Source: Desulfuromonadales bacterium
GTDB taxonomy: Bacteria > Desulfobacterota > Desulfuromonadia > Desulfuromonadales > BM103
Direction: 5' to 3'
DNA length: 6,719 bases
Assembly (NCBI GenBank): GCA_030630015.1
Contig: DAOVNV010000137.1
Location: 1 to 6,719, forward strand
Every line of letters starts with the position of its first letter. The stretch's first letter is position 1. The translations under genes were made by a program, and so were the position numbers. Under the pieces are notes generated by a model. That model was not told the DNA's origin, made no database searches, and saw only the letters and a program-made list of their open reading frames with translations. Positions 4,083 through 6,719 of the stretch are shown one piece after another.

Positions 4083-6617
4083 ATGAATGAATATCTGTCC
4101 ATATCCGCCCAGGAGGCACTGCGCGAGGCGATTGCAGAAACTTGCGGCAACGAAGTCTTCTGCCTCGGCCACACTGACGGGCAGCAGGTTGTCTGCGAAC
4201 TTGAAATCCTCGCCCGTGGCAACCGTGACGCGGCACCAGCCCTGCTGCAGGTCTGCCGGCACGGTGACGTAGTCATCCACAACCACCCCGGCGGCTGCCT
4301 CGACCCATCCGACCAGGATGTGGAAATTGCCGGGCGACTCGGCAACATGGGCGTCGGTTTTTATATTGTCGATAATCACGTCCAGCACCTTTATCGCGTG
4401 GTCGAAGCCTTCTCTCCCCTCAAAAAAGTGCATATTGCACCACAGGATGTCGCCGGCCATTTCATGCCAGACGGTTGCATCAGTGAAACGCTGGCTGGTT
4501 ACGAGGAGCGTCCCGAGCAGCTGCGCATGGCGTTTGCGGTTGCCGAAAGCTTTAACCGGGACGCTATTTCCCTGATCGAAGCCGGAACCGGCATCGGCAA
4601 GAGTCTGGCATACCTGGTGCCGTCCGTTCTCTGGGCCCTGGCCAGTCGCGAGCGCGTCGTTATTTCAACCAACACCATCAACCTGCAGGAGCAGCTGATC
4701 CGCAAGGACCTGCCTTTCCTGCAACGCGCCACGGGGCTGGAATTTTCATTTGAGCTGGTCAAGGGGCGCAGCAATTACCTGTGCCGACGGCGCCTTGAAA
4801 GCGCCTCGGCCGAACCGGGGCTGTTCGACAACCAACAGACCAACGAACTGGCCAGCCTGCGGTCCTGGGCTGAGCAAACCGCTGACGGCTCCCGCGAAGA
4901 CCTTTCCTTCGTCCCCCGTGAAAATCTCTGGAGCGAAGTTTGCTGCGAAGCGGACCAGTGTTCACGGGCGCGTTGCCAATATTTCAACAACTGTTTCTTC
5001 CACCAGGCTCGTCGACGGGCTGCACACGCCGACATCCTGATCGTCAACCACGCCCTGCTGCTGGCAGACCTGACCCTGCGGAAGATGACCGACAATTACT
5101 CCTCAGTCGCGGTTCTGCCCCCTTTTTCCCGCCTGGTTCTTGATGAAGCTCACCATCTTGAAGAGGTTGCCACACGCTACTTCAGCACCCAGGTCACCCG
5201 TTTCGCCTTTGCAAGAGTCCTGAACCGCCTGCGCCATCCCCGCAAGCTGGAGCGCGGGCTCCTGCCACGCCTGCTGACCCAGTTGGGCAAAGAACTGTCC
5301 GACACGCAGGACGTCCTTTACCAGGACATTCATGAAAAGATTGAAAGACTGGTCGGCACCCGCCAGACCCTGTACGACCGTGCTGTAGCTGACCTCGAGC
5401 AGGCTGGCCATGATCTTGCAAAAGCACTGGGGCGGGACATCCGCAGCAAGGAGGAGATTCGCCAACGCCTGGTTGACGACTTTACATCGAAATCAGCCTG
5501 GAAAAAAACGGCCAAACGCCTGCGCGGACTGGCACAGGCCACCTGCGATTTTACTGGCGACGTGGAAGGCTTGCTTAAAGCCCTGAAACAACTGCCAGAG
5601 GAGACCAGGGACAAACTCGGGTCCGTGACCACCGACCTGGGGGGAGTCTTTTCACGCCTCGGGATTCTGGCCGACAATCTCTACGCCAGCACTGCCAAGG
5701 ACCCATCAAGCTGTAGCTGGTTCGAGATCGGATACGGTAGAATCGGCCGCAGTGAAGGTGTGATCTCCAGGTTCTGCACGGCGCCTCTGGATGTTTCCTC
5801 TCTGCTGAGAGAAACCCTCATTGACCGGATGCGCACTGCTGTCATGACCAGTGCCACGTTGACCGTTGCAGGCAATTTTTCCTTCCTGCGCAAGCGCATC
5901 GGTCTCGAAGAAATTGAGGGCAAACGGCTTACCGAACTTCTGTTGACATCCCCTTTCGACTTCAAGCGGCAGGCCCTCCTCGCCATCCCGACCGACATTC
6001 CTGAACCGGGCCGCCCTGGCTTTACCGAAGCAGTCCGCGATATTTCCGAGCGTGCCCTGCTGCTGGCAGACGGCCGCAGCTTTGTACTGTTTACCGCCTA
6101 CAGCCTGCTGCGCCGCATTCACGGCGAGCTGGCACCCGTGCTTTCCGCACAGGGCTACCGAATACTGAGACAGGGCGAGGCGACCCGTCACCGCCTGCTG
6201 GAGCAGTTCGGACAAGATCCAACCAGCGTCCTGTTTGCCACCGATTCTTTCTGGGAGGGTGTCGACGTGCCCGGGCGAGCCCTGGAACAAGTCATCATTG
6301 TTCGCCTGCCCTTCAGGGTTCCCACCGAACCGGTCCTCGAAGCCCGCGTCGAAGCGATCGAGCAAGCTGGCGGCGACCCGTTTATGGAGTATACGGTTCC
6401 CCAGGCGGTGATCCGCTTCCGGCAAGGCTTCGGCCGCCTGATCCGCAACAAAACCGACCGCGGCGTGGTGCTGATCCTCGACAGCCGGGTGATCCGCCGC
6501 GGCTACGGGCGAATGTTCCTGAAATCGCTACCTGATGTCCCCGTCGTAAAACTGCCGCAGGACGAACTGCTGGCGGCAATGGCAGATTTCCTCTCCAAAG
6601 AAAGCGAAAACCTATAG
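4083..6617 (+). CDS. dinG: DinG/XPD-type Fe-S helicase with N-terminal JAB/RadC-like domain
   Basis: An 844-residue superfamily 2 helicase; DinG-family enzymes are Fe-S 5'-3' DNA helicases acting on D-loops, R-loops and forks. Residues about 1-110 form a RadC-like JAB/JAMM domain: E24, then HNHPGGCLDPSDQD (66-79), matching H-x-H-x7-S-x2-D, and a DNH at 97-99. The helicase core follows with Walker A AGTGIGKS (167-174), motif Ia STNTINLQEQL (195-205), Fe-S cysteines C234, C293, C298 and C304 (spacing as in E. coli DinG), DEAH box (354-357), motif III TSATLT (589-594), motif V ATDSFWEGVDVPG (719-731) and motif VI QGFGRLIR (781-788). E. coli DinG is about 716 residues; the excess is the JAB domain. 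The ATG at 4083 is preferred: the upstream TTG at 4002 lies in the terminator and would add 27 repeat-encoded residues. No ribosome-binding site precedes it. The symbol denotes family, not proven orthology. Confidence 0.93.
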   Translation: MNEYLSISAQEALREAIAETCGNEVFCLGHTDGQQVVCELEILARGNRDAAPALLQVCRHGDVVIHNHPGGCLDPSDQDVEIAGRLGNMGVGFYIVDNHVQHLYRVVEAFSPLKKVHIAPQDVAGHFMPDGCISETLAGYEERPEQLRMAFAVAESFNRDAISLIEAGTGIGKSLAYLVPSVLWALASRERVVISTNTINLQEQLIRKDLPFLQRATGLEFSFELVKGRSNYLCRRRLESASAEPGLFDNQQTNELASLRSWAEQTADGSREDLSFVPRENLWSEVCCEADQCSRARCQYFNNCFFHQARRRAAHADILIVNHALLLADLTLRKMTDNYSSVAVLPPFSRLVLDEAHHLEEVATRYFSTQVTRFAFARVLNRLRHPRKLERGLLPRLLTQLGKELSDTQDVLYQDIHEKIERLVGTRQTLYDRAVADLEQAGHDLAKALGRDIRSKEEIRQRLVDDFTSKSAWKKTAKRLRGLAQATCDFTGDVEGLLKALKQLPEETRDKLGSVTTDLGGVFSRLGILADNLYASTAKDPSSCSWFEIGYGRIGRSEGVISRFCTAPLDVSSLLRETLIDRMRTAVMTSATLTVAGNFSFLRKRIGLEEIEGKRLTELLLTSPFDFKRQALLAIPTDIPEPGRPGFTEAVRDISERALLLADGRSFVLFTAYSLLRRIHGELAPVLSAQGYRILRQGEATRHRLLEQFGQDPTSVLFATDSFWEGVDVPGRALEQVIIVRLPFRVPTEPVLEARVEAIEQAGGDPFMEYTVPQAVIRFRQGFGRLIRNKTDRGVVLILDSRVIRRGYGRMFLKSLPDVPVVKLPQDELLAAMADFLSKESENL

Positions 6618-6661
6618 CGTAAGTTGTCTGGTTTAATGCTTTTGCGTCACCTCTGCTGTTG

Positions 6662-6683
6662 CCCCTCCTCTGGTGAGTGGGGG
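6662..6683. terminator. Possible hairpin terminator downstream of the helicase gene
   Basis: CCCCTCCTC and GAGTGGGGG can pair (one mismatch, one G-T wobble) around a TGGT tetraloop, 44 nt past the helicase stop codon. No T-tract follows directly, so terminator activity is uncertain. The remaining bases to the window end show only TTGACT at 6702-6707, which could be a -35 box for a gene beyond the window. Confidence 0.3.
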
Positions 6684-6719
6684 TTACAACCTGCAAATAG
6701 TTTGACTTAAATCGACTGC

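Noticed and set aside
2517..6617. ATPase plus JAB-helicase as a two-gene anti-phage defence system
   Set aside because: AAA+ and JAB domains do occur in defence systems, but a strong terminator separates the genes, there is no effector or sensor partner, and composition looks like the neighbours. Nothing supports a defence role.
1..6719. CRISPR array, insertion sequence, integrase, tRNA or rRNA gene
   Set aside because: No spaced direct repeats, transposase motifs, terminal inverted repeats or cloverleaf-like segments were found by eye on either strand.

Overview
The window holds four protein-coding genes and their control regions, about 57% GC by eye. Gene content suggests a Gram-negative, Deltaproteobacteria-like bacterium, and the Geobacter/Desulfuromonas/Pelobacter group is my best guess. 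The basis is a sigma-54 activator, an AAA+ ATPase with a GspE/MshE-type N-terminus and a DinG-like helicase with an extra N-terminal domain. This placement is inference, because no rRNA or other taxonomic marker is present. I see no RNA gene, CRISPR array, transposase, integrase or attachment site, so this looks like ordinary chromosome rather than a mobile island.

Layout. On the minus strand lie a small heat-shock protein of the Hsp20/alpha-crystallin family (12-464) and, upstream of it, a sigma-54-dependent transcriptional activator (708-2189). The activator has a PAS-like N-terminus, an AAA+ domain with an intact GAFTGA loop and a Fis-type helix-turn-helix. The 243-bp gap between them has a perfect-match -10 box, a sigma-54-like -24/-12 element facing hsp20, a GACACT-N3-AGTGTC dyad about 115 bp upstream of that element, a likely terminator for the activator and a heptamer repeat. 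A 327-bp divergent region (2190-2516) with a 16-bp perfect palindrome separates the activator from two plus-strand genes. These are an AAA+ ATPase (2517-3941) and a DinG/XPD-type iron-sulfur helicase (4083-6617), separated by a strong hairpin and a degenerate heptamer repeat.

The two most interesting proteins are the plus-strand ones. The ATPase begins with two 24-residue copies of the RLGxx(L/I/V)2xxG... motif, separated by five residues. That is the layout of the MshEN cyclic-di-GMP-binding domain, here joined to a winged-helix-like segment and a MoxR/dynein-like AAA+ module instead of a secretion ATPase. The helicase carries a RadC-like JAB/JAMM domain with an apparently intact metal-binding signature (E24, H66, H68, S76, D79) ahead of a complete DinG core with four Fe-S cysteines.

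How they fit together. The activator may control hsp20 through the sigma-54-like element and the upstream dyad, and may also act on the divergent ATPase gene through the palindrome; both are hypotheses. The hairpin between the ATPase and helicase genes argues against a tight operon. I do not see a clear multi-gene defence or metabolic system; the novelty is in domain architectures and regulation.
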